From positions 62,001-126,000 of the forward strand of contig NZ_VTOL01000005.1 in assembly GCF_009801115.1 (NCBI RefSeq): a stretch of 64,000 bases of DNA, in the 5' to 3' direction. The DNA is from Dyadobacter sp. 3J3. Its GTDB lineage: Bacteria > Bacteroidota > Bacteroidia > Cytophagales > Spirosomataceae. The notes under the pieces were generated by a model. It saw only the letters and a program-made list of their open reading frames with translations, was not told the DNA's origin and ran no database searches. The translations under genes were made by a program, and so were the position numbers. Positions 8,197 through 17,060 of the stretch are shown here, piece after piece; within the stretch, counting starts at the first letter, position 1, and each line of letters begins with the position of its first letter.

Positions 8197-10752
8197 ATGC
8201 TTACTGAAGCTTCCGTGAATCTTTTACAAACCTATCGCAGCGGGTTAAATTCGTACGATGAAATTCTGGATGTAAAAGGTCGTGTGAAACCACACTGGCA
8301 AGCCCTTTTTGCCACGCTGGAAAAGCTTGGTATTGATGAGCTCAAAACAAGGAATCAGGAAATTATAGATAAACTCCGTGAAAACGGGGTTACCTATAAT
8401 GTTTATGAAGGCGTCGATGGACTGAACCGTCCGTGGCAGCTGGATCCGATTCCTTTTTTGATTGAACAAAAAGAATGGAATACCATAGCAAAAGGGCTTC
8501 AGCAAAGAGCCTTATTGCTTGATTTGATACTTCGCGATATTTATGGTCCCAGAAATCTGGTCAGGGACGCGATTATTCCTGCGGAACTTGTTTTCGATAA
8601 TGTAGGATTTTCCCGTCCCTGTGCCGATCTGATACTTCCGACTCCGAATCAGTTGGTATTATTCGCTGCCGATATGGCGCGTGGGCCGGATGGACAAATG
8701 TGGATTGTGGATAACCGTACGCAGGCTCCTTCCGGATCTGGTTATACTCTGGAGAACCGTGTGGTCATGAGTAAGCTGCTTCCCGAGCTTGCAGATGGGA
8801 TGTACGTGAGCAAATTGTCTCCATTTTTTAACAATATCCAAAATACTGTTTTAAAATTATCAGGGAAAATAAATGAAGCGCCAAATATTGTTTATCTGAC
8901 ACCCGGTCCAAACAATGAATCTTATTTTGAGCACGCATATCTGGCGTCTTATCTGGGATACACTTTGGCGCAGGGAGATGATTTATTAGTTCGCGACGGA
9001 TATGTCTGGTTGAAATCGATTGAAGGTTTACAGCGCGTCGATGTCATTATTCGTCGGATCGATGACGACTGGTGTGATCCTCTTGAACTGCGTGAAGATT
9101 CCCGTCTGGGCGTTCCGGGTCTGCTTCATGCGATTCGTAAAGGAAATGTAAAGGTGCTGAATCCGCCAGGTACCAGCGTTTTGGAAAACCATGCGTTTCT
9201 GGCTTTTATGCATAACATCTGTCGTTATTTTTTAAAAGAAGATTTGATTATGCCTTCCGTTGCCACCTGGTGGTGCGGACAACCCAAAGAGCTGAATTTT
9301 GTTTTAAATAATATTGACAAACTGATCATCAAAAAAGCAAACCGGAAATCTAAATTCCGTTCGGTTTATGGTCGTTTGCTGACTGCGAAAGATAAAGAAG
9401 ATCTCAAAAAGGCACTGATACATCGGCCTCATGAATACATCGCGCAAGAAGAAGTTAGTTTGAGTACTACGCCTTCGCTGGTTGATGGCATGATCGAACC
9501 GCGTTATGCAGCAATTCGTGCGTTTCTGGTGTCTGATGAAAAGGGATATCACGTCATGCAGGGCGGACTTACGCGCAGTTCTCCTGTAAAAGACCGTTTT
9601 GTTATTTCCAATCAGTATGGCGGTTTATCAAAAGATACCTGGATTGTTTCTGATAAAACAGATCAGCCTCAGGAAAAAATAATGCTTCCGGTAACACCAT
9701 CCTATAAAAAACAAGTTTCATTACCAAGCCGAAGTGCAGAAAATCTTTTCTGGGTGGGCCGTTATTGTGAGCGGACGATGGCGGTTACCAAGTTTATGAA
9801 CATTGTGATCAATGTGCTGAACATTGACCGGAATTTTGGCGGTTCTTCCAAACAGGAACATATCAAAATATTACTTCAATCTCTGACGCATTTGTCCTCG
9901 ACTTATCCGGGATTTTTAGGGGAAGAGAACCAGGAACTTTTACAAAAACCGTATATTGAAATTATCAGACTGGCTTCCGATGTTTACCGGCCGGGTACTA
10001 TTGCTTCAAATGTTTCGTCGTTTTTACATGCCGTCGGAGCCGTAAGAAACCAGTGGGATATCGAAATCTGGCGGATTGTTGATCTGATTGAAAATAGTTT
10101 TCAGGAGATAAAGAACGCGTCAACCATGAACAGCAGCAATGTCCAGAAAACACTGGATAAGCTCTATAACTGTATGCTGACCTTTCTTGGTGTGATGTCC
10201 GAAACAATGCCGCGGGATAACAGTTATCTGCTCCTTGATACCGGAAAAATAATCGAACGGATTTTGTCCAGACTGAGTATTATCCAGTCAAATTTTGGTG
10301 TTAAAAACGAAGGCAATGTTGAAAATGAACTGATTGAAGCGACCTTGCTCAATCATCATCTGCTGGTCAATTATCGCCAGATCTATAAATCTCAATTAAG
10401 TGTTGAGGCGATGCTGGACATGGTTTTGCTGGAAAAGACTTTGCCCTACTCCATTGTTTATCTTCTTGATTCACTCAAAGTAAATCTGGGATCTTTGCCG
10501 GGAACGTCGGGTGAAAGGATGAACGAAGCGCAAAAATCTGTACTGAAAGCATCAACTTTAATAAAACTGGCGAGTATTCCCGAATTAAGTAAATATGATC
10601 CGTTTACGCTGGAACGCGAAGCGTTATTTGACCTGATGTCAGAGGTTTCCGGATTAATTTCGTCGGTATCTATGGCGCTGACAAATATGTATTTCAGCCA
10701 TACCATTATGCAACATTCGTTTTTTAAACCGATAGAGAACGATGAAATATAA
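8197..10752 (+). CDS. Circularly permuted ATP-grasp protein with C-terminal alpha-E domain
   Basis: 851 aa. The N-terminal part (about 1-480) is of the circularly permuted ATP-grasp type 2 family (COG2308-like). It contains PGPNNESYFEHAYLA (about 237-251) and the RIDDDWCDP segment (about 287-295), with a glycine-serine NRTQAPSGSG loop earlier (about 172-181). The C-terminal part (about 510-840) begins with SRSAENLFWVGRYCERT, the hallmark of the alpha-E helical domain (COG2307-like). In many bacteria these two domains are separate adjacent genes; here they are fused. The family is predicted to activate a carboxylate with ATP and form an amide bond. The gene sits between two transglutaminase genes, and the next gene starts inside its last codons. 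Confidence 0.88.
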   Translation: MLTEASVNLLQTYRSGLNSYDEILDVKGRVKPHWQALFATLEKLGIDELKTRNQEIIDKLRENGVTYNVYEGVDGLNRPWQLDPIPFLIEQKEWNTIAKGLQQRALLLDLILRDIYGPRNLVRDAIIPAELVFDNVGFSRPCADLILPTPNQLVLFAADMARGPDGQMWIVDNRTQAPSGSGYTLENRVVMSKLLPELADGMYVSKLSPFFNNIQNTVLKLSGKINEAPNIVYLTPGPNNESYFEHAYLASYLGYTLAQGDDLLVRDGYVWLKSIEGLQRVDVIIRRIDDDWCDPLELREDSRLGVPGLLHAIRKGNVKVLNPPGTSVLENHAFLAFMHNICRYFLKEDLIMPSVATWWCGQPKELNFVLNNIDKLIIKKANRKSKFRSVYGRLLTAKDKEDLKKALIHRPHEYIAQEEVSLSTTPSLVDGMIEPRYAAIRAFLVSDEKGYHVMQGGLTRSSPVKDRFVISNQYGGLSKDTWIVSDKTDQPQEKIMLPVTPSYKKQVSLPSRSAENLFWVGRYCERTMAVTKFMNIVINVLNIDRNFGGSSKQEHIKILLQSLTHLSSTYPGFLGEENQELLQKPYIEIIRLASDVYRPGTIASNVSSFLHAVGAVRNQWDIEIWRIVDLIENSFQEIKNASTMNSSNVQKTLDKLYNCMLTFLGVMSETMPRDNSYLLLDTGKIIERILSRLSIIQSNFGVKNEGNVENELIEATLLNHHLLVNYRQIYKSQLSVEAMLDMVLLEKTLPYSIVYLLDSLKVNLGSLPGTSGERMNEAQKSVLKASTLIKLASIPELSKYDPFTLEREALFDLMSEVSGLISSVSMALTNMYFSHTIMQHSFFKPIENDEI

Positions 10753-11617
10753 GCTAACTCATTTAACGGAGTATAATTACGTTGAGCCTGTGAGCACATA
10801 TCACAGTCTGGTATGTCTCACACCACGGACTTTGCCGAAACAGCTTTGTCAGGATTTTACGATGGAAGTCACGCCAAGGCCTGCTGAAATTGTAGAACGT
10901 GTGGATTACTATGGCAATACAACGCATTACTTTTCGCTTCATTCGCCGCATAAAAAACTGACGGTGAAAACGACAAGTATTGTGGAATGTCTAACTGAAA
11001 CGACCGGTGCACCGATCCGTTCGGATGTTACCTGTGCAGAAGCGCGGTCACGTTTTATGAATGACCGATCTTTGAAAGTTTCGCTGTTGGAATATCTGTT
11101 GCCAAGTCCGCTGATTAAATGGGATCCGACGATCATTCATTTTGCCGAAGATTGTTTTCAGGATGACCGTCCGCTTTATGAATGTGTGCATGCACTAAGC
11201 CGGAAAATATTCACGGAGTTTGATTTCGTTCCGGATTTTACAACGATTCATACACCCATCCGGGATGTACTTGCAGCGAAAAAAGGCGTTTGTCAGGACT
11301 TTTCACATCTGGCCATTGCTTGTATAAGGAGCTTTGGTTTTGCTGCTCGTTATGTGAGCGGATATCTGGAAACTTTGCCACCTCCGGGCAAACAAAAAAT
11401 GCAGGGATCGGATGCTTCCCACGCCTGGATTTCAGTTTTTATTCCCGACTATGGCTGGTGCGATTTTGATCCGACAAATAATGTTGTTCCCGGTGAGCGT
11501 CATATTATTACGGCTTGGGGAAGAGATTACAGCGATGTCCCGCCGCTGAAAGGAATTATTTTCAGTTCGGGCAAACATACATTATCCGTTGAGGTGGATG
11601 TAATTCCAATGTATTAA
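10742..11617 (+). CDS. Transglutaminase family protein
   Basis: 291 aa, cytoplasmic by sequence. It has the bacterial transglutaminase N-terminal domain (about 1-85) and the transglutaminase core (about 145-265) with Cys184 (GVCQD), His227 (ASHAW) and Asp242 (DFDPT). Members act as cysteine peptidases or acyl transferases. The start ATG lies 11 nt before the end of the ATP-grasp/alpha-E gene in another frame, so translation is probably coupled. It is shorter than and distinct from the transglutaminase domain of the first gene of the cluster, so the cluster holds two Cys-His-Asp enzymes. They may cut and re-ligate the peptide product, but that is inference. Confidence 0.9.
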   Translation: MKYKLTHLTEYNYVEPVSTYHSLVCLTPRTLPKQLCQDFTMEVTPRPAEIVERVDYYGNTTHYFSLHSPHKKLTVKTTSIVECLTETTGAPIRSDVTCAEARSRFMNDRSLKVSLLEYLLPSPLIKWDPTIIHFAEDCFQDDRPLYECVHALSRKIFTEFDFVPDFTTIHTPIRDVLAAKKGVCQDFSHLAIACIRSFGFAARYVSGYLETLPPPGKQKMQGSDASHAWISVFIPDYGWCDFDPTNNVVPGERHIITAWGRDYSDVPPLKGIIFSSGKHTLSVEVDVIPMY

Positions 11618-11840
11618 GACTTTAAATTGTAATATATCTTTACTTTTCTGATAATGGTTGTTTAAACAATTTGAGAATTGACCTTGTTTCTCTAATTTTA
11701 CCACATCATTTTCGAAACCAGTGTTGATAACCTTATTTTGATGAAAGCAGGCGTTATAAAATTTTACCCTCTTTGGACGAATTTGCCTGGTAACATCCCA
11801 GTGGGGAACCACGGAACATTAAATAATCATAAAATTACGG

Positions 11841-12821
11841 ATGAAAGAAATAGCATTTAGAGATGCCATTCGCGACGCCATGTCGGAAGAGATGCGCCGG
11901 GATCAAAGTGTATTCCTGATGGGCGAGGAAGTTGCAGAATATAATGGCGCCTATAAAGCCAGTCAGGGAATGCTTGACGAATTTGGACCGGAACGTGTGA
12001 TTGATACGCCGATCGCTGAATTAGGTTTTGCAGGAATTGGGGTTGGAGCAGCCGGAAACGGTCTTCGTCCTATCATTGAATTTATGACATTCAACTTTTC
12101 GTTGGTTGCTATTGACCAGATCATCAACAGCGCTGCGAAAATTCTTTCTATGTCTGCCGGACAATACGGTGCACCCATCGTTTTCCGTGGACCAACGGGA
12201 AATGCAGGTCAGTTGGGTGCTCAGCATTCACAAAACTTTGAAAACTGGTTTGCAAACACGCCAGGTTTGAAAGTTGTTATTCCTTCAAATCCTTATGATG
12301 CCAAAGGACTTTTGAAATCAGCAATCCGCGATAATAACCCGGTTATCTTCATGGAATCGGAAGTTATGTATGGTGATAAAATGATGGTTCCTGAGGAAGA
12401 ATATCTTATTCCGATTGGAAAAGCAGATGTGAAACGTCAGGGAAAAGATGTTACCATTGTTTCTTTCGGTAAAATGATTCCACGTGTGGTTATGCCAGCG
12501 ATCATTCAATTGGAAAAAGAAGGAATCGATGTAGAACTGATCGATTTGAGAACGGTTAAACCTATCGATTACGCAACTGTTGTTGAATCTGTAAAGAAAA
12601 CCAATCGGTGTGTTGTGGTTGAAGAAGCATGGCCATTGGCATCTATCTCTACTGAAATTGCTTACCATATCCAGCGCAACGCGTTTGATTATATGGATGC
12701 ACCGGTAATACGTGTTACAAACCGTGATGTGCCGCTTCCTTATGCGCCAACGCTGATCGAAGAAATTTTACCAAACGTAAAACGTGTTGTTGAAGCAGTA
12801 AAAACTGTTTTGTACAAATAA
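11841..12821 (+). CDS. pdhB: Pyruvate dehydrogenase E1 component, beta subunit
   Basis: 326 aa, the usual size. With the alpha subunit it forms the thiamine-diphosphate E1 heterotetramer that decarboxylates pyruvate and acetylates lipoyl-E2. Characteristic segments are the N-terminal FRDAIRDAMSEEM, MGEEVAEYNGAYK (about 27-39), GPTGNAGQLGAQHSQ (about 113-127) and the C-terminal transketolase domain with VEEAWP (about 260-265). The alpha subunit gene is not adjacent, so the E1 genes are split in this genome. A 223-bp upstream gap separates it from the transglutaminase cluster. A clear terminator follows. Confidence 0.93.
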   Translation: MKEIAFRDAIRDAMSEEMRRDQSVFLMGEEVAEYNGAYKASQGMLDEFGPERVIDTPIAELGFAGIGVGAAGNGLRPIIEFMTFNFSLVAIDQIINSAAKILSMSAGQYGAPIVFRGPTGNAGQLGAQHSQNFENWFANTPGLKVVIPSNPYDAKGLLKSAIRDNNPVIFMESEVMYGDKMMVPEEEYLIPIGKADVKRQGKDVTIVSFGKMIPRVVMPAIIQLEKEGIDVELIDLRTVKPIDYATVVESVKKTNRCVVVEEAWPLASISTEIAYHIQRNAFDYMDAPVIRVTNRDVPLPYAPTLIEEILPNVKRVVEAVKTVLYK

Positions 12822-12836
12822 AAATAACATAAAAGT

Positions 12837-12876
12837 AACAAAGCCATTTCCGCCGCAGGTTGTGGCTTTGTTTTTT
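12837..12876 (+). terminator. Rho-independent terminator after pdhB
   Basis: The 9-nt arm AACAAAGCC (12837-12845) pairs with GGCTTTGTT (12864-12872), and a T run follows to 12876. It lies 16 nt after the pdhB stop. Confidence 0.85.
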
Positions 12877-12981
12877 GAGTATCAGTGCTTTGCCTTGTTA
12901 GTGGAAATGCCCGGAGAGTAATTTCGGTGTGGCAGGGAGCTTTTCCCTGAATTTAGTGTTAAAAAGAAAGTTGATTACTAT

Positions 12982-12989
12982 TATTTTTG
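12982..12989 (+). promoter_or_regulatory. Candidate -7 box for the DksA-like gene
   Basis: TATTTTTG matches the Bacteroidetes -7 consensus TAnnTTTG, 42 nt before the ATG at 13031. No well-placed -33 TTG is seen, so the call rests on one element. Confidence 0.45.
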
Positions 12990-13030
12990 TTTTTAAAGGA
13001 CCTTAATACAGCTTCAAATCAATTAAGACT

Positions 13031-13414
13031 ATGCAAGAAGAAAGGACGAGATATTCAGAGGAAGAATTAAAGGAATTTGAGGTATTGATCCGCGGCAAAC
13101 TCGAAGGTACGCTTAGTGAACTGAACTATATTAAGGGAGGTTTGAGCAAAAAGAACGATAGCGGCACAGATAACACAGCCAGTACAGCCAAGTCAATTGA
13201 AGATGGTGCAGATGCAAGTGAACGTGAAAATTTGACACAATTGGCTTCCCGGTTACAGAAATACTCCATCCAGCTGGAAAATGCGTTGGTACGCATCAAA
13301 AACGGAACGTATGGCGTTTGTATCGACTCGGGGAAATTGATTCCTAAGGAAAGGTTACGTGTGGTGCCTCACACACAGCAGACGATTGAAGCAAAGTTAA
13401 AACGGGTAAACTAA
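13031..13414 (+). CDS. TraR/DksA-family regulator with a lost zinc finger
   Basis: 127 aa. DksA-family proteins bind the RNA polymerase secondary channel and modulate initiation, often with ppGpp. The N-terminal half (about 5-75) is charged and helical, fitting the coiled coil. The C-terminal part has the family signature YGVCIDSGKLIPKERLRVVP (about 95-114), but only one of the four zinc cysteines (Cys98) remains. The second partner is Asp-Ser and the last pair is replaced by Thr-Gln-Gln. Many Bacteroidetes homologues have this zinc-less form, so it is probably functional. It is monocistronic with its own terminator. Confidence 0.85.
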   Translation: MQEERTRYSEEELKEFEVLIRGKLEGTLSELNYIKGGLSKKNDSGTDNTASTAKSIEDGADASERENLTQLASRLQKYSIQLENALVRIKNGTYGVCIDSGKLIPKERLRVVPHTQQTIEAKLKRVN

Positions 13415-13460
13415 TTTCATCTGAAAAAACTTTACTCCGTTACTATACAAAAAATTTGAC

Positions 13461-13493
13461 GCAAGCTTACATTTCAGTAGGCTTGCCTTTTTT
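13461..13493 (+). terminator. Terminator after the DksA-like gene, possibly bidirectional
   Basis: GCAAGCTTAC (13461-13470) pairs with GTAGGCTTGC (13477-13486) with one G-U pair and a 6-nt loop, followed by CTTTTTT. Toward sbcD, which converges from the right, the opposite flank also has a run of A on the plus strand (13449-13455), so it may serve both genes. Confidence 0.85.
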
Positions 13494-13511
13494 ATTAATA
13501 TAGGTTTTGAA

Positions 13512-14732
13512 TTATTCTTCCGTCCCCAAAACTTCCCTAAAAACATCAAGCAAACCTTCCGAAGGTTCCTGTCCTTTATTTTTACTTTTGAAATATTCCT
13601 GAAAAAGATTTTCCATACTTAAAGTAAGATCTATGGCTGAGGCGCTTCCCTCTTCTACGATTTTCTTAATTTGGGGAATAATCTGTACCAAACCGGAATG
13701 TGCTTCCATCAGTCGTTTTTTATCGGCAGCTTCCAGATAATTATCCGAAACGATTGTGAGCTCGACTAAGTCTTCGGAATGCTCCTGAAGCCAGATTATG
13801 GCGTCATCAATGGAATCAAATTTTCCGCGACGAAGTTTCTTGCCCTTTGTCAGTTCAATAGCGCGGTAATTATTTAATTTTCCTGCATCTGCGTCAAGGA
13901 TAATGACATACTTTGTCTGATTTGCTTCCGAAAAACTATATGCTAACGGACTGCTTGAATATACCGAAGGAGCCGGAACCTTGTCAACACGATGGTAACG
14001 ATGCAAATGACCAAGCGCGATATAATGGATTTGTTCAGGGAAATTTTCTGTGTAAATAGCCTGGGCTCCGCCGATATGTAAAATCGGACGTTCTTCATCG
14101 GGTTCTTCCTCTGGTGCCGGATCGCCTTTTTTCATCACATATAAATGCGTTACCAGCAAATTGAAACCTTCGTCATCCAGATATTTTTCAGCTAATTCCC
14201 GCCAGTGTTTTTGCAAATGCGTCCGCAGGTTTTCTTCGGAATCTTCCATGCCTAAAAACGTTTTCAAGCGCTGTTCGTTGGCATAAGGTGTGTGCAGAAT
14301 ACGAAGCGGAATATCTGACTTGGGAAGTTTAATTTCGATGAATCCTTTATCTGATTTGGTAATTTCAAGTCCTGCCTGGGTACAGAATAGTTTAATTTCA
14401 GCATTTGGAAATCCTATAAAAATAATTCCGCAGACCTTCGCTAAGGCATCCGGGACATCAATTCTTTCGGGGGAATCATGGTTTCCGGCAATGGCAATCA
14501 CCGCGCGACTTCCGTTTGCTGATAATCGGTATAATGTGCTGTATAATAATTCTGTAGATTCCGATGAAGGGTTGAAATTGTCAAACAAATCGCCTGCGAC
14601 AACAACCGCGTCAACTTCTTCCCGATCTGCTATCTCACAAATTTCATCTAATACAAGCCTTTGTTCTTCCAGTCTCGGGAAGTTGTCCAGCTTTTTTCCA
14701 ATATGCCAGTCTGCGGTGTGGAGAATTTTCAT
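13512..14732 (-). CDS. sbcD: Exonuclease SbcCD subunit D (Mre11-like nuclease)
   Basis: 406 aa. SbcD is the Mn-dependent nuclease of the SbcCD complex, which cuts DNA hairpins and protein-blocked ends. Metallophosphatase motifs are visible: Asp8 and His10 (HTADWHIG), Asp48 (VAGDLFD), Asn84-His85 (GNHDSP), then LLVTHLYV and ALGHLHRYH further on. The C-terminal 120 residues form the capping region. The SbcC ATPase gene is not next to it: the gene stands alone between a convergent dksA-like gene and a divergent deacetylase gene. A perfect 37-nt palindrome lies in its upstream region. Confidence 0.92.
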   Translation of the reverse strand: MKILHTADWHIGKKLDNFPRLEEQRLVLDEICEIADREEVDAVVVAGDLFDNFNPSSESTELLYSTLYRLSANGSRAVIAIAGNHDSPERIDVPDALAKVCGIIFIGFPNAEIKLFCTQAGLEITKSDKGFIEIKLPKSDIPLRILHTPYANEQRLKTFLGMEDSEENLRTHLQKHWRELAEKYLDDEGFNLLVTHLYVMKKGDPAPEEEPDEERPILHIGGAQAIYTENFPEQIHYIALGHLHRYHRVDKVPAPSVYSSSPLAYSFSEANQTKYVIILDADAGKLNNYRAIELTKGKKLRRGKFDSIDDAIIWLQEHSEDLVELTIVSDNYLEAADKKRLMEAHSGLVQIIPQIKKIVEEGSASAIDLTLSMENLFQEYFKSKNKGQEPSEGLLDVFREVLGTEE

Positions 14733-14782
14733 TTGGGGTAATTATTTTAGCGAAAATAATACTTCATTTGATATTATGGCTG

Positions 14783-14819
14783 CATTTCAACTTGTAAGAA
14801 TTTCTTACAAGTTGAAATG
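14783..14819. repeat. Perfect 18-bp-arm palindrome upstream of sbcD
   Basis: Arm 14783-14800 (CATTTCAACTTGTAAGAA) is the exact reverse complement of 14802-14819, with a single T in the centre. It lies 51 nt upstream of the sbcD start, in the divergent region with the deacetylase gene. No T run follows on either side, so it is not an obvious terminator. It could be an operator for a dimeric repressor or a cruciform-forming site. Confidence 0.9.
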
Positions 14820-14945
14820 TGTTTTGTTAGATTACACATTTGTATATTTTTTTAAAGCCAACAATAAAACAATGTCGCAACTGTTCGGAATTTCTGGACA
14901 GTTCAGTTAGTCAGCTTAATTCTATAAGTCAAAGCTGAAATATCA

Positions 14946-14953
14946 TATCTTTG
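14946..14953 (+). promoter_or_regulatory. Candidate -7 box of the deacetylase gene
   Basis: TATCTTTG matches TAnnTTTG exactly. It overlaps the earliest possible TTG start of the deacetylase frame (14951), which argues that translation begins further downstream. Confidence 0.5.
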
Positions 14954-15871
14954 GCCCTCTTAAATGGGACAAATAATAAATTTAACACAAACCGAAAATA
15001 CCATCTGATTTTGATAAAGAAATTAAAGAACTGGGGGAGTAAACCTTGTCACTGGGTCAAAGGAGTTCCGACTTTTTATGTTCTTTTTCTTGTCACTTTT
15101 TCTCTGTTATCCTGCCAGACAAAACCAGCCGACTCAGAAAAAGCCGGTATCGCCATTTCTTTTGACGATCATTTTATTGACGATTGGTATGCATTAAGGC
15201 CACTCTTTCAAAAATACAACGCCCGCGTAACGTTTTTCCTCACCTGCCCAGTCTTACTGACGACCGAGGAAATTGTCAAAATAAAACAGTTGCAAAGAGA
15301 CGGGCATGAAATTGGTTTTCATGGAACAATTCATGGAAATGCAACAGAACTGTTGAAATCTGACGGTGTGCAAAAGTACATCGAAACCGAACTGGAACCT
15401 GGATTGAAACATCTGGCACAAATTGGTATAAAACCCACTTCCTACGCGCATCCGGGTGGAAATCATACCGATCAGGCGGATTCTATTTTATTGGCGCATG
15501 GTTTTAAAATTTTAAGGGACGTAGCACAAGCCGAGCGGAAACTATTCGGAATACCGGTATATCATTTCGAGCCAAGAGTCATGAGCTGGATTTATTATCC
15601 CTTCAACAAAAGAAAAATCGTTGATGCGCTGATGATTGACGAAGGAACAAATATCAGTGAGAAGGAAATAAAAGAAGCACTGAAAAAAGCGAAAGATACA
15701 AACACGGCGATCATGCTTTTCGGTCATCAGCCTCTACATGAAAAACCAAAAAATGGCCAATACGGATTCAGTGTAACATTTTTAGAAACAATCCTGAAAG
15801 AAGCAAAAGTACAAAACCTGAAATTCTACACCATGTCCGAACTCCCGGACTCAAAAATAAAACTCCAATAA
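14951..15871 (+). CDS. Polysaccharide deacetylase family lipoprotein
   Basis: Up to 306 aa. A membrane segment (about 41-54) ends in the lipobox LLSC (Cys55), so it is probably a lipoprotein. The NodB-like catalytic domain follows: SFDDHF (first Asp pair, about 70-75), the GHEIGFHGTIHG metal motif (about 113-124), an AHPGG motif (about 167-171) and FGHQPLH near 257. Such enzymes remove acetyl groups from N-acetyl sugars. The start is uncertain: the frame opens with TTG at 14951 and has no ATG before the lipobox, while a promoter-like box overlaps that TTG. Another TTG or GTG (for example near 15008 or 15058) may be used. Confidence 0.8.
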   Translation: MALLNGTNNKFNTNRKYHLILIKKLKNWGSKPCHWVKGVPTFYVLFLVTFSLLSCQTKPADSEKAGIAISFDDHFIDDWYALRPLFQKYNARVTFFLTCPVLLTTEEIVKIKQLQRDGHEIGFHGTIHGNATELLKSDGVQKYIETELEPGLKHLAQIGIKPTSYAHPGGNHTDQADSILLAHGFKILRDVAQAERKLFGIPVYHFEPRVMSWIYYPFNKRKIVDALMIDEGTNISEKEIKEALKKAKDTNTAIMLFGHQPLHEKPKNGQYGFSVTFLETILKEAKVQNLKFYTMSELPDSKIKLQ

Positions 15872-15923
15872 CACGGCGGGAAAACCGCACGGCGGAAGGC
15901 TCCATAACTCTGCGTTTAAACAA

Positions 15924-17048
15924 TTATCTTCCAAAATGCCGATCCTTAAACGCCAGTAAAGGTTTTTCGAAATAATTATAGGAAAGCGCCGTCACCGCAA
16001 CGGACAATACAAAAGTCAAAACGTAAAGTATGACATGGTAGACAGTACCTGATATTTGTGGTGCAAACGTTCTTAAAGCATTGATTATAAAGACAATGAC
16101 AAAAACGTGATAAATATAAAGCCCGTAGGAAATCTTACCCAGATAACTCATTACCTTATTTTCCAGACTGATAATCGTGTTTTTGTTACAGGAAACATTC
16201 AGCACAAAGAAGCTGAAAAACAGCGCGTATAATTCAAGAAATCCAGTGAAATGAATGCCGGAGAAAAACAGAATGGCTAGCAATGCGTAAACCACAATCT
16301 GTACGTCTTTCCTGAAAACGAAATCAAGAATTTTTGTTTTTTGTGAATATACCAAATAAGCGCAAAGACCTCCGAGCGCCATCGTTTGAATCCTGAACTG
16401 GCCGACGAAAGTAGTGATGGCGGATATTTTTTCCTCGTCCGTTTTATCCAAAAGATAAGCTCCGCCAAATAGCAAAACCGCAGTTACGAATAGGAAGAGA
16501 AAAAGAATACGTCCACTCTTTTTGGGATATTTGATAATCCATGGCCATAAATAGTAGAATTGTTCTTCCACGCCAATCGACCAGGTTTGTGCGCACCAGT
16601 AAGGAAGATCATACAATACGAAAGCATAATTTGGAAGAACCAAAAGCAGCAGTGCAAGCCGTGGAGCCACATTTGCAGCTAACTTTTCATTAGCACCCGG
16701 AAAATAAAGAAGATCAATATGTGGGAAGACAAAAAATGATAGTCCGATGATCAGGAAATAAATCGGCCAGATCCTGAAAACCCTGCGTAAATAAAATTTC
16801 TTGGCGTCAACATCGCCGAAACGGCCTTTTTCTTCGAGCAGCAAATAAGTTATTAAAAACCCACTTAACACGAAAAATAAACCCACCCCCAATCGTCCGG
16901 CATGTTTGATGATCGTTACATCATATAAATTATCAATACCAAAAGCATGTTTGGCTTGCTCCAAATGATGAAAAACCACCAAAAGTGCTGCTATGCAGCG
17001 GATACCATTTAAGTTGGGAAAGTAACGTTTGTTTTCCGAGTGTGCCAC
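15924..17048 (-). CDS. Acyltransferase 3 family membrane protein (OafA/YrhL-like)
   Basis: 374 aa with about ten hydrophobic segments over the whole length. The N-terminus LNGIRCIAALLVVFHHL (about 13-29) carries the conserved Arg and His-His of the family. GVGLFFVLSGFLITYLL (about 54-70) is the second signature. Members transfer acetyl or other acyl groups to sugars of surface polysaccharides, lipopolysaccharide or peptidoglycan. It starts 12 nt after kdsC and is probably cotranscribed, which fits a role in surface glycan or LPS modification. The acceptor is unknown. Confidence 0.88.
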   Translation of the reverse strand: MAHSENKRYFPNLNGIRCIAALLVVFHHLEQAKHAFGIDNLYDVTIIKHAGRLGVGLFFVLSGFLITYLLLEEKGRFGDVDAKKFYLRRVFRIWPIYFLIIGLSFFVFPHIDLLYFPGANEKLAANVAPRLALLLLVLPNYAFVLYDLPYWCAQTWSIGVEEQFYYLWPWIIKYPKKSGRILFLFLFVTAVLLFGGAYLLDKTDEEKISAITTFVGQFRIQTMALGGLCAYLVYSQKTKILDFVFRKDVQIVVYALLAILFFSGIHFTGFLELYALFFSFFVLNVSCNKNTIISLENKVMSYLGKISYGLYIYHVFVIVFIINALRTFAPQISGTVYHVILYVLTFVLSVAVTALSYNYFEKPLLAFKDRHFGR

Positions 17049-17060
17049 GTATAATAATTC

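Noticed and set aside
11658..11669. TTGTTTAAACAA palindrome upstream of pdhB
   Set aside because: Only 12 nt, expected by chance in AT-rich DNA; no second copy or promoter geometry seen.
14290..14910. 206-codon plus-strand frame over sbcD
   Set aside because: It lies antisense over conserved sbcD motifs and runs into the palindrome region; composition is that of a reverse strand.
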